Shown here in pieces: positions 23,646 to 38,500 of a DNA stretch of 64,000 nucleotides. Source of the stretch: Glandiceps talaboti (lineage: Eukaryota; Hemichordata; Enteropneusta; Spengelidae); assembly GCF_964340395.1 (NCBI RefSeq), contig NC_135567.1, forward strand, positions 17,625,306 through 17,689,305. The letters are read 5' to 3'. Position 1 is the stretch's first letter. Every line of letters starts with the position of its first letter. Under the pieces are notes generated by a model. The model searched no databases, had not been told where the DNA came from, and saw only the letters and a list, made by a program, of their open reading frames with translations. A program made the translations under genes and the position numbers.

Positions 23646-26080
23646 TATTCAATTTATTTCGGTTTGCCTATTAGTATTACTAAGAACTCTCTAACGGGGG
23701 TATGAATGTGTTTTTGTTCTGTTTTGTTTTGTTTTGTTTCTGACCAAGGCAACATTTAAATAAGTAATTGGATGTGTGATCCTTATCAAAGCTGACCAGT
23801 CATCCTCACTGAGTGACACAATAGCAGTATACACACATTCAGGTATTAAGAACACAGAGCAACGGATTAAAAAGCCACACTACTTTATTTAACCTCTACA
23901 ATCTAAAATCAATAAAACAAAGGAATGCAAAAAAACTTCACTTAAATTAGTCTTGTGGTAGATCTCATGAGATTCTGCATGAGCCATTGTATCCATAGCA
24001 ACCACAAGTGAGGGTGGTCAAGCTGAAAGTGTCAAACGCTTAGCAACACTTTTGTTCTCAACATCATTGCACATGGCCACAGCAAAAGCTTGACAACGAT
24101 CACACGTTTGACAACCATTGTTGCTGAGCATATTTGTATAACTCGCGAGATCTGCAACGAGACGTAAAATCCCTTAATAGATTAGTAACTTCTAACATAT
24201 CTTAATTCTTTGCACATGTGTGACTTGGCATTGGTTACATACTAGCACATCTAAAGGGGATAAGCAAATATTTTAAAAATTTAAAAAAACAAAATGTCAG
24301 TTAGGATATCTGAAAGAGTGTAGTAGCATTAGTCTTTCAAGGCTAATATTTAATAACTCTTAATATTCAAAATTTACTATACATTTGGATTAAGTTCAGT
24401 TTGTAAGTATACCAGAATACTTGGTTTGATTATAATTAGTATGAAACGGTCAAAAACTTTAGATACAAAAAACTACTATTGACCCATTAAGTTTCCAGCT
24501 AAATGATTTGTATATTCAATAATTGTAATCAAAATTATTAAAATTTCAAATGTAGCAAACTTCAGAAAACCTTACATGTACTTAGAGTAGTATGTACAAT
24601 GTATGTATGTATGTGTGTGTGTATGTATGTATGTATGTATGTATGTATGTATGTATGTGTGTGTGTGTGTGCGTGCGTGCATGTGTGCATGTATGTATGT
24701 ATGTATGAATGTACATATGTATGTGTATGTATGTATGTATGTATGTATGTATGTATGTATGTATGTATGTATGTGTGTTTATGTATGTATGTATGTATGT
24801 ATGTATGTATGTATGTATGTATGTATGTATGTATGTATGTATGTGTGTAAATGTCATAAATTTGATTATTAGTAGAGACAAAACTTTTGAAATTATGAAA
24901 TTGAAAATCCACCATTCTTCTCAATACATTCTATACAATCTATATTATTACATGTATATATATCAGAAATAAAATTTGTTCCAGTTTCAACTATAGCAAA
25001 TTTAAGAAAACTTTCCTTATCTTGCTTGATCTGTGAGTGTATGTTAACTGGGTTTCATAACACCCACTCGGGAATCTGCTTGTAGATCAATACCCAAATG
25101 GTGAGATTTTACCAATCGGAAGCAAGATCATTATTGGTGGCATGTTTGCAAATTTCACCTTCTGGTATATAGATCTATAAAAAAATCTCTGTGCAAGACT
25201 TGTCAAACTCCAAAATTATATTTTTGTTTCATGTGTTTAGTAAAAATATGAATGTAAATACAGATAGACATATATCATGAAACTATTGATAATTATGAAT
25301 GAATAATTACAAGTCTACTAATTGGTAATATCAGACAATAAAACCAGATTATAAAGGCAATTAAGTGCTCCTCTTTTTATGTTTTAATAATTACTCCAGT
25401 ATATGGCCAAAAAAAGAGAATTGTTTCTGGTCAGTGTGCGCATCACTTAAATACCCTCACATCAGTCTTGTTTGTGTGTTTGTCCAGCCCATGCAGTCTG
25501 TAGATCTGTGGGGAAACACAAAATAACTCTCCCTACTTCAGTGGAGACAACTGCAGAGCCAATCATGAACAAACAAATGACATTTGTCCCACATACACAC
25601 TTGCTCTGAAGTACTAAATAAAAAGAACAGTAACTGTTATAAATAGTAGACTGAATGAAAGGTTTGTTGAGAATTAAAAAAAAAGCTTCGTCACATCACT
25701 TTAGACAAAATGTTCTGACCAGAAACGATTCTTTATGGGGGCCTTCATCATTTATGACTAAGAGAAAAGAAAAGAAAAAAGTCTTCACTCTGAAATAAAA
25801 TCCCTTGCTATTAGTTTTTTAATTGGTGGATTGATTTTTTGTTATCATCTTGTCTAGTGAGTCTAAAGAAGGTGATTTAAGTAAGATGTGTTGAAGTCCT
25901 CCTCCTCGGTTGTTAGCTCCTCAAAGTCATATGTAGTACCTCAGACCACTACAAGAATTGTAGTGTTCTGAGGTAGCAGTAAAAGGAAGATTTAATAAGC
26001 TCCTCAATCATGTATAGGCTGTAATTGGAGTTACATAGGTGTACATCAGATAACTTTTCGTAAAGTCAGTCGTATCACTT
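23646..26080. other. intergenic, left part duplicated at 41990-42850
   Basis: About 23740-24545 matches about 42060-42860 (shared: acacagagcaacggattaaa, aagccacactactttattta, tgcaacgagacgt). A TATG microsatellite occupies 24597-24848. The remainder to 26080 holds the 3' flank of CILP-like gene A. No coding exon is recognised. Confidence 0.55.
24597..24848. repeat. TATG microsatellite
   Basis: About 250 bp of TATG units with short TG and GTGC interruptions. Confidence 0.95.
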
Positions 26081-28844
26081 TCAGTTGCAGTCAAACTGCA
26101 AAGCCCATCCTTGTTCAGGATTATCTATGTTGACATCCCCACACACATCACTACCACATTCGCAGTTTTTTTTTGCATCATTGTAGCCATCTGGACCCGC
26201 ACCTTGACCAATATAAATTCCAGTGTTTTGTCCATTAGCATTACCAAATGGTATCTTAGCAGTGAATGTGTGTACACCTATAGTATCTATGACAACGTCA
26301 CCACTAAGGCCCTGGTTATGAATAAGACTTTTAAATCCAGGTCTATATCCGTCACTGCCATTTTTCAAATTGCAGTGGTGGGGTGAGTGGGCAGAGGGCG
26401 CCACCTCAATGACAGTTTGATCTCTTCCTAACGTTTCTCCAGTTCCGGTGTCTCCAGTCCATAGATCACCACTGCATTTGAATTCAATGCACGCTGCTCT
26501 GAAACTTGATGCTTCAAGTAGAGGGGGATTCGGTTTGGAATCGTCAATGCGTAAACCAAACAGATCATTATCAACTGATGGATTACCACCACCATAACTG
26601 GACACTCTAAACCTTTCAGAGATGGAACTATCCACAAGAATCTTTATGAAACAAGCTTTCTTTTTGGTACCTTCCTTTGAAAACCATGACATCGCTGTAC
26701 GAGGTCTTTCATAGTGAGCTGCATTATTGATATCATAATCTTCGGTTTCATATTCGTACAGTCCACCGATTGATTTCTTGACAAAGACAACATGGTTTTC
26801 ATTCTTGTCAGCACTGTTACACTTTCCCTCAGCTATATCATAAGCAATCCACTGCCAGTAAAGTGGACCAGGGTCATCTCCACTTTTATCTTCATAGTCA
26901 AATATGTCATAGTATTGATCATAGTCAGAGTAGTCATTGTTAGGACACGGACCTTGGATGTTTGGATCACAGGACATCTTTGGTGTTATCGCTCTCATAG
27001 TTAAGCTACCACTTTCATCGCCTTCCTTCGGAAGTTCAACTGTTTCCATGATATCCTGTGGCCACTCACTTGTACTGTTAGTAAGATTTCGTGGATCAAC
27101 AGCTGCTAACACTTTATCACCAACCTTTGCAGTGACTCTAACAGAAAATAATTCTTTATCGCGGGAACAAAGAGTAACTAGGCACACAGACCCTACTTGA
27201 TCTGAAGTTCCCTTGTCAAAGACAGCTAATGCCCCAGAATCAAAATCTAAACGATTAGTTCTATCAGTTAAATCGTATGTCGTTGCCGTAACTACAGCGC
27301 CCTCTATGGGTGTACTCAACGTTTCATCTTCATAGACTCTTATCTTCAAGTAACATTTTGTAAAACCATAGGACAATGTTACGTCAAGGTTCCACCAATT
27401 ATTATCATTAAATGAATTATCTAAATTAATAGGAACAATGTCACCAACTATTATTGTGTTTGCCTGTCTCTTCCTCCGTCTATCTTGCACAGTCCGAAGT
27501 TTTCCAATTTCATCCCATGATCCCGTATTTGCATTCATCAACCATAATTTTGTTCTTAGGTCACCATTTTCATCAACATCATTGACATCAATGTTGGTTG
27601 TTGCTGTGTCGATAACAATTTGCATTGGTTTGTCTATTCTGAGTGGGTTATTTGTATTGTCTTGGAATTTCGCTGTAAACATTCCGTAGGTTCGAAGTTG
27701 CTGACTCTGGCCTTCAATATCAGTTGTAGTTAAATCACTTTGTATGATGTCACTCGCCAGTGGGTCATTTGGGTCAACAAATGTTACTGATGCCGTGACA
27801 TTGCCCTCATACAGTGTATTGTCTGGTTTTCGAAATGCACCATCAGGTATCATAACTTCAGCAAAACTGTCTTGACCAAGTCCTAGTGGTATAGTCGACA
27901 CTTCACTCGCATTTAGTGTGACTTTTGGTGCCTTCCTCTGGAGGTAAATTTCATGAAAAATTGCACTACTTTCTCCAATAGGTAGAACACGACTCGAGTC
28001 AACGAACACATCGTATTTATCGTGAATTTTTACACATAACCGACGCTTTGCCCTAGAGATCTCAAAATTAAAACCTCCAACATCATCTGTTTTATCAACG
28101 TTGACATCGTCTACATAAACATCACGGTTCCGAACTGGACGTCTGTCATCAGCAGATAGTACACGGCCGTAAATTCTAACTGTTTGCTGTGTACACGGCA
28201 TGCAGCTACATTCGGTAACTACGGTAACAGACATCGTGAAAGATGCACAATTTATACTTTGGGTTTCGGTTTTAACAGCAGTACAGCAGTATTCCTGTTC
28301 GTCTACACATTCCAAATCATTGGTGAGGTCACCAAGACATTTGTTTGCAATACACTGACCAACTTCATAATACTGGTTACCATTAACTATGCATTCATCG
28401 GGAAGCTTTAGAAGTCTGGATGTTGGTATTGTACTGCATGATGTCGATTCATTGCCTACAAAAAATTTACAGAGAATTGTGGGTATACATGTAGTTATCA
28501 ATATACCTTGTGAAAGCCAAGTTGTACGAGTTTAATAAAAAATACAGGACTTATATCGTACCTTCGTCGTTCTAGGTCACAACAATGTACTTCAACATCA
28601 TCGTTTTTGTGTTGCTTGAAATATGAGTGAAAACGTTCAGATTTGGCAATACATTATATTTCTTACAGTAAGCTTTATCATTTTCACAACTGAATTAAGG
28701 TTCAGTTGTACTACAGACATGGCAGTGTGTATGTCTGTGTCTGTGTATGTGTCTGTGTCTGTTTGTGTATATATGTCTGCCTGTCTGTCTCTGTGTGCGT
28801 GTTGTGTATGTGTTTGTGTGTGTGTTTGTATGTGTGTTTGTGTA

Positions 28845-28899
<55 letters not shown>

Positions 28900-31800
28900 T
28901 TGTATGAAACTGTATTGGTTGGTAGTATGATAAGGTAACAATAACAATTAAATGTGAAAAATGAATCTACAATATCACTCACCAGCGACGTTAAGTGTTG
29001 CTGGTATAGAGTACGCTGCTCCTATGGCACTATTAGCACGGCATTTGTAAACTCCACTGTCACCCGAATTAAGATTGTTTAGAACAATGGTACCAGAGTT
29101 GTTGTACAGGTCTTTAGGCAGAATTATAGCGTTCTTGAACCTATTAAAAGAGAGTTAGTGATATACATTTGATACATAAAGTGACACAAAAGTAATGTTG
29201 AGACAGAGTAGGGACATTAAAGATGTGAAGGATATTCAAATAAATTATACTTTGTATAGTGTTGACATAAAATGACATTAATACTTACCATTCATAATAT
29301 TCGATGTCAGGTTTACCATGTGCTTGACAACAAAACTTAACATTGCTACCAATCAGTCGTCTTTTATTTTGGGGATGGTCATCCATAATTGGTAGCACTA
29401 ATTCAGAAATAAAAACAAACGAATATTTTGTTATTTTCATCAGCTATTATCCAAAGTGTTAACATATGGGTTCATAAATAGTATGAGACTATACAATCAT
29501 TTAGTCTCTTTGCATGTAATAGCTCGCGTAGCAGCTCAATAACTAGTACTATATACTCTGCGATTTTTTTTTTGTGGCTTTACCCAAGGATGCATTGCGG
29601 CGCAATGACTACGCATGCGCGTTCTATATACTATGCACATTCTCCACGCAGAGGGCACTATATGTGATATCATCATGAGGCAGTCGGTCAGAAGTGAATC
29701 TACCCTGCATGAGCTTCTGGGCTTTACCTAGTTATGATATTATCTAAGGAGCTCTTGAAGGGAAAGAATCTGTCTAAGGCCAGAGCTCTATGCATTGAAG
29801 TACTCTCATTGCTGCTGTCATTATTTATTTTTCTCATCCAGAATGTCAGTATACTGGCAATAGCTATTGAACATCTTTGCCGAAAATTTTTGAAATATTC
29901 CAATTCATAACGGTTCCTTGTATCACGTTTTATGTAGTAGTAATAGAAATAAGGGAGCCTTCAGTAATTACAGGGGGTTGGGCCAATGGACTGTGGGTGG
30001 GGAGGGCACTTTTTAAAATTGCTTTTCATTGAAATATTTGAACTGGGGAGGGTAATATTATAGAGAAAGGATACTGTGAGGGGGGGGGGTACTTTTTAGC
30101 GCAATAGACGAGGGGTATTACAGGTCATAGTTTATGCCACAGACCAGGCTTGATCCCCCCCCCCCACCTTGTAATGACTGAAGCTCCCGAAGTCCTTCTG
30201 CATAATATGCTCTTGGATTGACAATGTATTGTAAACTTTGAATGTGTATGTAATTTGAGAGTTATGACAGTACTTTTTCGTGTGACATTTAGAGAAAAAT
30301 ATTTTTCTCTTTCAAATTAATTGTTGCAAAAATATATCGTGGTACATGTGAAGATGAATGTTCATGAAATCTGGGTTCAAACTTGGTAATAAAAAATCCT
30401 CGGCCTACTTACAGAGTCAAAAAACTTCTTGGAAGCGAATACACCCATAGTATAACTCTGAAAATGCTGAGGAGACGTCAGTAGTAAAACTGTGGGATTC
30501 GCTTCCAAGAAATGTTTGACTCTGTGAGTAGAGATTGTCATTACCAATTGTGCAAAATGTTATATCGTTACAGCGTTCAAATCAATCGTCAGTATCTTAA
30601 ATGGTTTTTATTTTCCCCAATGAAAATGTTGCATTTCGGAAATGTATTCTGTGGGATTACCTTGTCGTTCTAAGACAATGTCTAGATACATCCGTCGAGT
30701 AGTTTGGCGTCTTTTCCGCTGCGAGGCCTGTACTATCTTACTTGTAAAACCTATTTTCTCTACCACCAATGCATAATCGTCGATACAAACCCCATTTAGC
30801 TGGAAATTTCCATCCTGGTCAGATACATTTACAGCAGTTATTGGATAATTTTGACGATAGATGTAAGCATCTTGTTGTGGCCGTCCTACTTTGTCGGTCA
30901 CAGTACCAGATATGGTATGATTGTCACAAACACAGAACTGACACATATCATCCATTTCGCCAAAGATACAAGTCCGGTTAAAACAATCTGCAACGAAATT
31001 GAATAGCAATGTACTACCAAACCAGAGTGACTATAGCGTTCACGTACGTAGCATGATGGTTTTTACGTCTCGTACAACGTATTTCGTTACAAATTACATG
31101 AACTAAAATACAGACACTGATAGCGGGTAGGCATTTCATATTATACATTTTATCTCACTGTGAACATACTGTCTGATGAAACAAGCTTAGGCAGATCCAA
31201 ACACAACTGTTTATTTATGTGAACAGTCCAGTCTCAGTTACCCTAGCTCTTGCCGTTGAGGGCATAGTCCCGCTCCCCAGGGGTGGGGGTGTGGCAATGT
31301 CCTCAACGGCAAGAGGCTGGGTAACCGAGACTAACTGAGCTAAAATGAACCACTTCTTGATCTAATCTTTCTGGGTTGGTAGTGGTATTAGTATGTAGAT
31401 TTCATTGCTTGAAACGATACAACTAGGAAAAATAGCACAATACAACTAGAAAAAATAACACCAGTGCGCTTGTTAAATTAAATGAATTAAGCTTCACACA
31501 AAGACAACTTTAATAGATAAAGCCAAACAACATAGTCTGATAGCGGGTGCCTTTGCTGGACGTCGACGTGATATGTTTGATGTGGTAAATGTTTTGTCTG
31601 TCATAATTATTTCAGGCACGCGCGGTGTTTTTCATGTTGTCCTTAAACCCCCTCTGCAAGAGATAATCAAAATACCAAATACAATAAATTGTAAATGAAG
31701 GACACTACTAGAGACAGACACAAGCGACAAATGTTTACTTCCTGTACATTACCTGCTGTTGAGTATTGGATCAAGACTTGCTGGGGTTTATGCTTTGACA

Positions 31801-34800
31801 AGTTACCGACACCGCCACCACTGTCGCCTATATTAAACTATACCAGTTATATTATTTGTCTTTGCTTGAGCCTTGTGTCATTCCTAGTTGTCACAAACAT
31901 GTAAACGCACCAGTTTTATTTCACGAGATGTAATCTTGTACAATTTTTGCAGACTTGTGTCAAATTCATCTTACCTGGACATTCCCATTCCGCACAATTC
32001 CTAGATTGTGATGCATCACCATAACACACTCTATTTTGTACAGCTGAATAACATGCTCTTGTACGGACTCTAATACCACCTCCGCACGTGACGTCACAGG
32101 ATGACCATTCGCCCCATGTGTACCAACTTGTCAGTCCTGAAATAGTTATATCTTATATGTACAGCACTCAAATAAAGTGCTGAGGTAAAGTCAACTGTTC
32201 AAAGCAATTATTGCATCATTTTAATCCACAACCCTACCTCGAATGTTGGATTACTGTTTACATTACATACCTATGACGTATATTGTATACATATCATGTA
32301 TATTACATACCATACATGTATATCACATACCTATCATGCATATCACATACCTATCATGTATACAACATACCATTCATGTATATTACATACATATCATGTA
32401 TGTTATGTACCCATCATGTATATCACCTACCTATATTACATACTTATGACGTACACAATATACCTATCATGTATATCAGATTTATCACATATACCTATGA
32501 CGTTTATCTCTTACTGTGGCGTTATTATCAGTTAATATTGCTGTATCACTGTGTTACTATGTTGTAATGATATTTTGAATTTGTCGACAACAAGACCATT
32601 TCCATAGCAACAGCCAAATGATGGTGTGCATGGTTAATATACACGTAACATGGATAGCTAGGCTAGTGGAGAAACATTCACAATATAAACACATATGTAC
32701 TTAGCAGCAAGACCATGCCGATAGTAACAGCCAATCAATGGTGTATATTGCAAAGATGATAACAGAAACGTGGACAAACATTACAAAATTAGCTATAGTC
32801 ACCCAGCAATTGAGATACCGCCCATAGCAACAGTAAAATAATCTTGCATATTCAATAGGTAACAACAGGGAATGATCATCATGTTAGTAACATTTTCAAA
32901 AAATCAACAGATAAACTGTACAGTTGTGCTGTTACGCCACAGGTTCTGTTTCTTTATGATGTGTTTCCAGAGGGAGATCTGATGATAATAAGAACATTTT
33001 CCATTTATCTGGAAAGTTGCTCTTAGGTATCATTTTCCATTATTTAGAAACTTTTCTCACCTGTTACGTAATCCGGACGTGTGCCATTAAGAACAGCTAC
33101 GGTGGACGACACAAAAGGAGTGGTGGTAGTAGTAGGACTGCTACTGGCAATTTTCTCAGTTGTAGTGACAATATCAGGTGTGGTAGTTGGACTGACTACA
33201 GTTGATGGCATGTAAGGAGTTGTTGATGATTTGATGATATCATTGTCAGTTGATAATGGTGTGTTACCATCGTGTGTTGCTGTTTTGGGTTCATGGCTTA
33301 CGTCTAATTATATGGAAGAAGTTACGAAAAAATAATTGTAAGCTCAGAATTGTATGCGGTGTTATTTTCTTTCACAGTCATGTTATGCAATTGCTATATT
33401 ACATGTTAGCCTGATATCAATAGAGTCGTCTTAGTATATATAATTGTATTTTGGGGTGTTGTGTTGTGTGTTGTGTTGTGTTGTGTTGTGTTGTGTTGTG
33501 TTGTGTTGTGTTGTGTTGTGTTGTGTTGTGTTGTGTTATGCTGTGTTGTGTTGTGCTGTGCTGCAATGTGCTGTTCTGTGCTGTGCTGTGTCGTAATATA
33601 TGCATTGTGTAATACATTTCTAGTTAATATCGTACACCCTTCAGATTTGGAATTTTAATTTTCAATTTCTTATTTAATTTCAGGAACCAAAACCAATTAC
33701 ATTATTTGTCTTCTAACCCATAATTGTAGTTGTGGCTTGCTTAATTGTAATTCTGATATTTGACATGGTTTGCACACACTCCCATAGTGCCCCTTTTTAA
33801 AAAGAAGTTTAACAAATTCTGGTTATGTGAACTTGCAATCCAGACTGAGCATGCTCAGACGCAAAGGACTATAAAATATCTGTGGTTATCGTAATATCTA
33901 ATCAGGAGCTACTGATAAAATAAACCTTCCACAATTGTCAGGGTAACTATGAATTGATTATTTGTGATTACAAACAATGTAACATTATTGTTTACAATAC
34001 TATTTGATTAGTATTTATTATCTCATTTCCCATGATGCAACATTCAAAATGGCAGGTTTGCAAGTTTCCTATTGATGGTAACAGTGTACATATTGTGAAT
34101 CCTGAAAATCCCAAGAACACAATGACCCCCACCCCCATCCAAATGTTTCAAAACAGGATGACCCCCCCCCCCAACTGGTAATTTAAAAAACATGGTGACC
34201 CCTCCCCCACCCCTACCAATCCACCCTCCCTAGGCCGAAGAAACTGACCGGTCCCTAAAAAGGACAAAGAGTTGTCTGAGTGTGAATGAAGTTGTAAATT
34301 ATGCTTTATAGATAAATAGATAAATGTATGGAAAGATTTATACCAGTTATGTAGGTTGTTTCCCTGACAAAGTCTGTTGTTGGTGACTCTGGAGGGGTAG
34401 AGGTAGATGCTACGTCATATCCTGTTGCAGTTGAAACAGTGCCACTGATTGGTTTGGTGCTTGTTGATGATAAGGTGATTTCGTCACTCGTACGTAAATC
34501 AGTTCCAGGCATTGTTGGTGTAGGTGTCGTACTGTATTGTGATGACGTCATAGATTCACCACTTACGTCACTGGTATGTAAATTAGTTGAACTACTTCCA
34601 GGAATCGTTGGAGTAGGTGTCGTAATGTGCTGTGGTGACGTCATAGCGTCATCAATCACATCAGGAACGGGGCCTTTGAATTAATAACAGAGAAAGCACT
34701 ATTTGTTATTTTTCAAGATGTCCAATTAAAATAATAAAATTCTACTATGTGTGTGCTTTATCGAAATAAAACCTTTGGACATGACGTGAATTGAACATCA

Positions 34801-35443
34801 TAAAAATTTCCAAATGCCTGCAACTTTTAAATTGCTGTCCGATAAAGTGTGCAAAAAGTGGTAAAACACAATCAGGCATGAAGAGGGCACCCCTTGGTCA
34901 CGTGATTAATCTAGTTACGTTACACCTAGTATATCTGCTAGACCTCGGATGTTCTTCCGATACAATACGATATCGCTATCGAGGATGGAAAATCCAAGTG
35001 TTCGGGCAAGCCCTCACTGCGAACTTCGTTCGCTTATAGTATCGAAAGAAAGCCCAACGTCTAACAGCAAGACTGCGCTCAACACAGGCCCTTACTACAA
35101 CAATGAGGTTAAGCGTTCTCATGAACGTTGAGGGCGTCACTGAGTACATCATGAACATAAGCACATCTTACGAATAGTGCCTGCATTGTCAACAAGGGCT
35201 ACTACGTATTTACAGTTTTTTTACCTTCCGCCGTTTGAGGCTACAGATAAAACCCTTAATGTGCAAACACTGTATTCTCCTCTATAAGATATTTCCAAAT
35301 GAATAGCTTGGATTTTTCCGGGTTCACAACAGCTTGACCTTTTTTGAAAAGTTTCGATCACTGGACAAAGCATAGTCTTGCTGTTAGACGTTCGGGCTTT
35401 CTTTCGATTCCAATGAGATGACGTATGGCCTTGGGTTGGGCTT

Positions 35444-35520
<77 letters not shown>

Positions 35521-35531
35521 GTGTGTGTGTG

Positions 35532-35568
<37 letters not shown>

Positions 35569-38500
35569 TAATATATTCAATGACCCCATGACCTCTATAA
35601 TGCTAATGCTCTATAATACTTATCGGTGTTTAGATTAAGAAGTGTTCATGAAATGATGATCACTTCAGCGATATGCAAATTAGGGCTAAAACGTATCTTT
35701 TTTGTCCAAATCTATCATTCCAAAGCTATCGAGCAGATTTGGCTGAAATGTAATGAGGATACATCTGGGGATGTGTAGATGAAGCTGTATTCATAACGTG
35801 ACGATCCTATCAGTGATATGCAAATTAGGTCAAAAAAATTTCAAATTTGGTCAAAAACTTATATCTTGAAACTGCATGGTGAATGGGGTTGAAACTTGGT
35901 GGGAATGTTTCTGGAGGTATTGTTCTGCAGTTATTGTTTAAAACAGTTCAACACAATTGGCCCTAGCAACAATGACCCACGCCCATAGCAACAGTGAAGT
36001 GGCGATGCCTATCACAAAGGTAACAACGGGGATGGTAAGTAAGTGACTAAAGACTTTAAAAATGCACATCAGACACACATTTGAAAAAAAAAATATTAAA
36101 AAAAATTAAAAAATCTACCTACCCCAACTATTCTAAAATTGAGTGTAATCGGAACAACACGATTTTTTTTGCTAGGCCTTGACAGAAATAATAAAACCTT
36201 TTGAAAATTGTCTTTTGTAGATTAATCAAAATACTCCTATCAAGAGTTTCTATCGTGTGATTTTACTACAAGTTGAGTTTATACGTTTCTGGGCGAAATT
36301 TAGACGGCGTATTTAAAAGTCACTCATTGTATTTTGTACTATTGAAGGAAACGTAACTATCACTTGCAATTGACTGAAATAAGAGGATATGTTGTGAGTC
36401 AGCTTCTCAGTATAGCCATCTTGTAACAATCATCGACATTGTAATACCCCAGACACTACTGGGGAGTCTTTGTACTCTACACTATTCACAAGGTAGATGT
36501 GCATTCATTGTAAATGTTTTGAAAGAGAGCGTGTTCGTGAGTTGATATACAGTATATATTGTAAGTGCAACACATGCCATATAAGTTCCTAACTTGTACA
36601 GAAGTGAGCTGCAAATAATGCAATTCCAAAGAGAACCAAGGAAACAAGGACAGCGTGTCCAGCGAATGTGTCTCGTTTTCTTAGACGTTATGTTAGAGGA
36701 AGCCATTGTTACCACTTCGACATCAACTCTGGGCATGAGCAAACTTCATTAACATTATAAGTTTTTGAGAACTAGGGGCTAATGTAATATTAAATATTTA
36801 TAATTTTGCATTTAGCAAATTGTTCTTATTAGTACGCAGAAGAATGCATGCGACGGAGAGTATCATATGAATAAGTACACAATACTGATATGTCACTTTC
36901 ACCGTTGATGTCATAAATTGGCATTCTTAAAATAACTTATAATTTGATATATCCGAACTTTGTGTTCGTTCCCTAATGAATTCCGTCCAAGTACTTCGAT
37001 CTGTTGTCATTTAACGTAAAGCAAAGCAATCGTTTCATATTCAATCAAAGGACCTTTTCAACTGGAACAGAGTGTTACTACACCTATATATGCTCATACA
37101 GTATAAAAATACTACAGCCGTTTTGTCCTTAGTCTATCTTTCCTCTCACAACAACCATCAGAATCTATTTCATTGTGCATGACCGTTCTTTGTGCTCTTT
37201 GTGTAATATTTGCTACCCTGGATTTCCGGGTTCACAAGACTGACCTAAAATCTATGTGTATTTCGTTATTGACTGCAACAATGATGAAACTAAAGGTGCC
37301 ATAATCAGATCAATTGCAAATATACCTAGCTGAACTGTGATGTTACTGTATGTTCTGTAGTGTTGTGATGTTTTGTATTTCATAGTGTAAGTTTGTCTTG
37401 TCTCATGCGCTTTGATGTGTGATGCCATACTGTGTGGTGAGATGTGATGTGATGTGATGTGATGTGATGTGATGTGATGCGATGCGATGTGATGTGATGT
37501 CAGATGATGTGATGTGATGTGACGTGACGTGACGTGACGTGGCGTGGTGTGGTGTTGTTTTGTACTGTGATGTGATGCTCTGTTGTGTTGTGTCGTGTTG
37601 GGCTGGGTTAGGTTTGTGTGGTGCGATGCGGTGTTGTGTTGTGTTGTGTTGTGTTGTGTTGTGTTGTGTGCTATGCGTTATGGTGCTTGTGCTATGCTGT
37701 GGTGTGATGTTGTGTTGTGTTTTGTTTTGTTTTGTTGTGTTGTGTTGTGTTGTGTTGTGTTGTGTTGTGTTGTGTTGTGTTGTGTTGTGTTGTGGTGTGG
37801 TGTTCACTGTTATGCCCTTTTGTGCTGTTTTACTGCGTTGTTCTTTGTTGTGATTGGGTACCGGTTTTTAGTATTAGGTCTAAAATATGTTTTACCGCAG
37901 ATGACCAGGGACGACAGATGCAAGGTCGTCACGTACGTGACCATAAACAATAGCTAACTAAAAATATCAAAATTACCGCCACAGAGAAGGCAATTTTTGC
38001 TCAAGAAGAACAACAAAGCAAATATACATTTCGAAAATTTTAATGAAATACTAAACAAAAAAGGACGAACTCATTTTTCAGCTGAAGGATATTTGTTTGT
38101 ACTGTGAGTGATACGCAAATAAACATTACGTCATTACTACAAAGCAAACGCGCACACTGATTGGTTAATAAAGTTAAGACTCAAATGTATACAACCGCAT
38201 TGCAGTATTCAGCGAGTATTCAAATCACATATCAGAGTAAGATATGGCATAGTATTAGGCAAATAACCAACGTGTATGTATTCAATTCCTCACAAAAGAT
38301 TCGTAACTAAAAAGTGCTCACAAAAGATTCTTCATTAAAAGGTGCTCACAAAAGATTCTTCACTCAAAAGTGAACCGACTTCTTATACGTGCAATTGAGT
38401 TTCTTTTCTCAAGATGAACTTTGACCCCAACAATTCATATACGATTAAACTACACCTAACAGCTTTGTTCATTTTTGTGCTACCCTGGATTTCCGGGTTC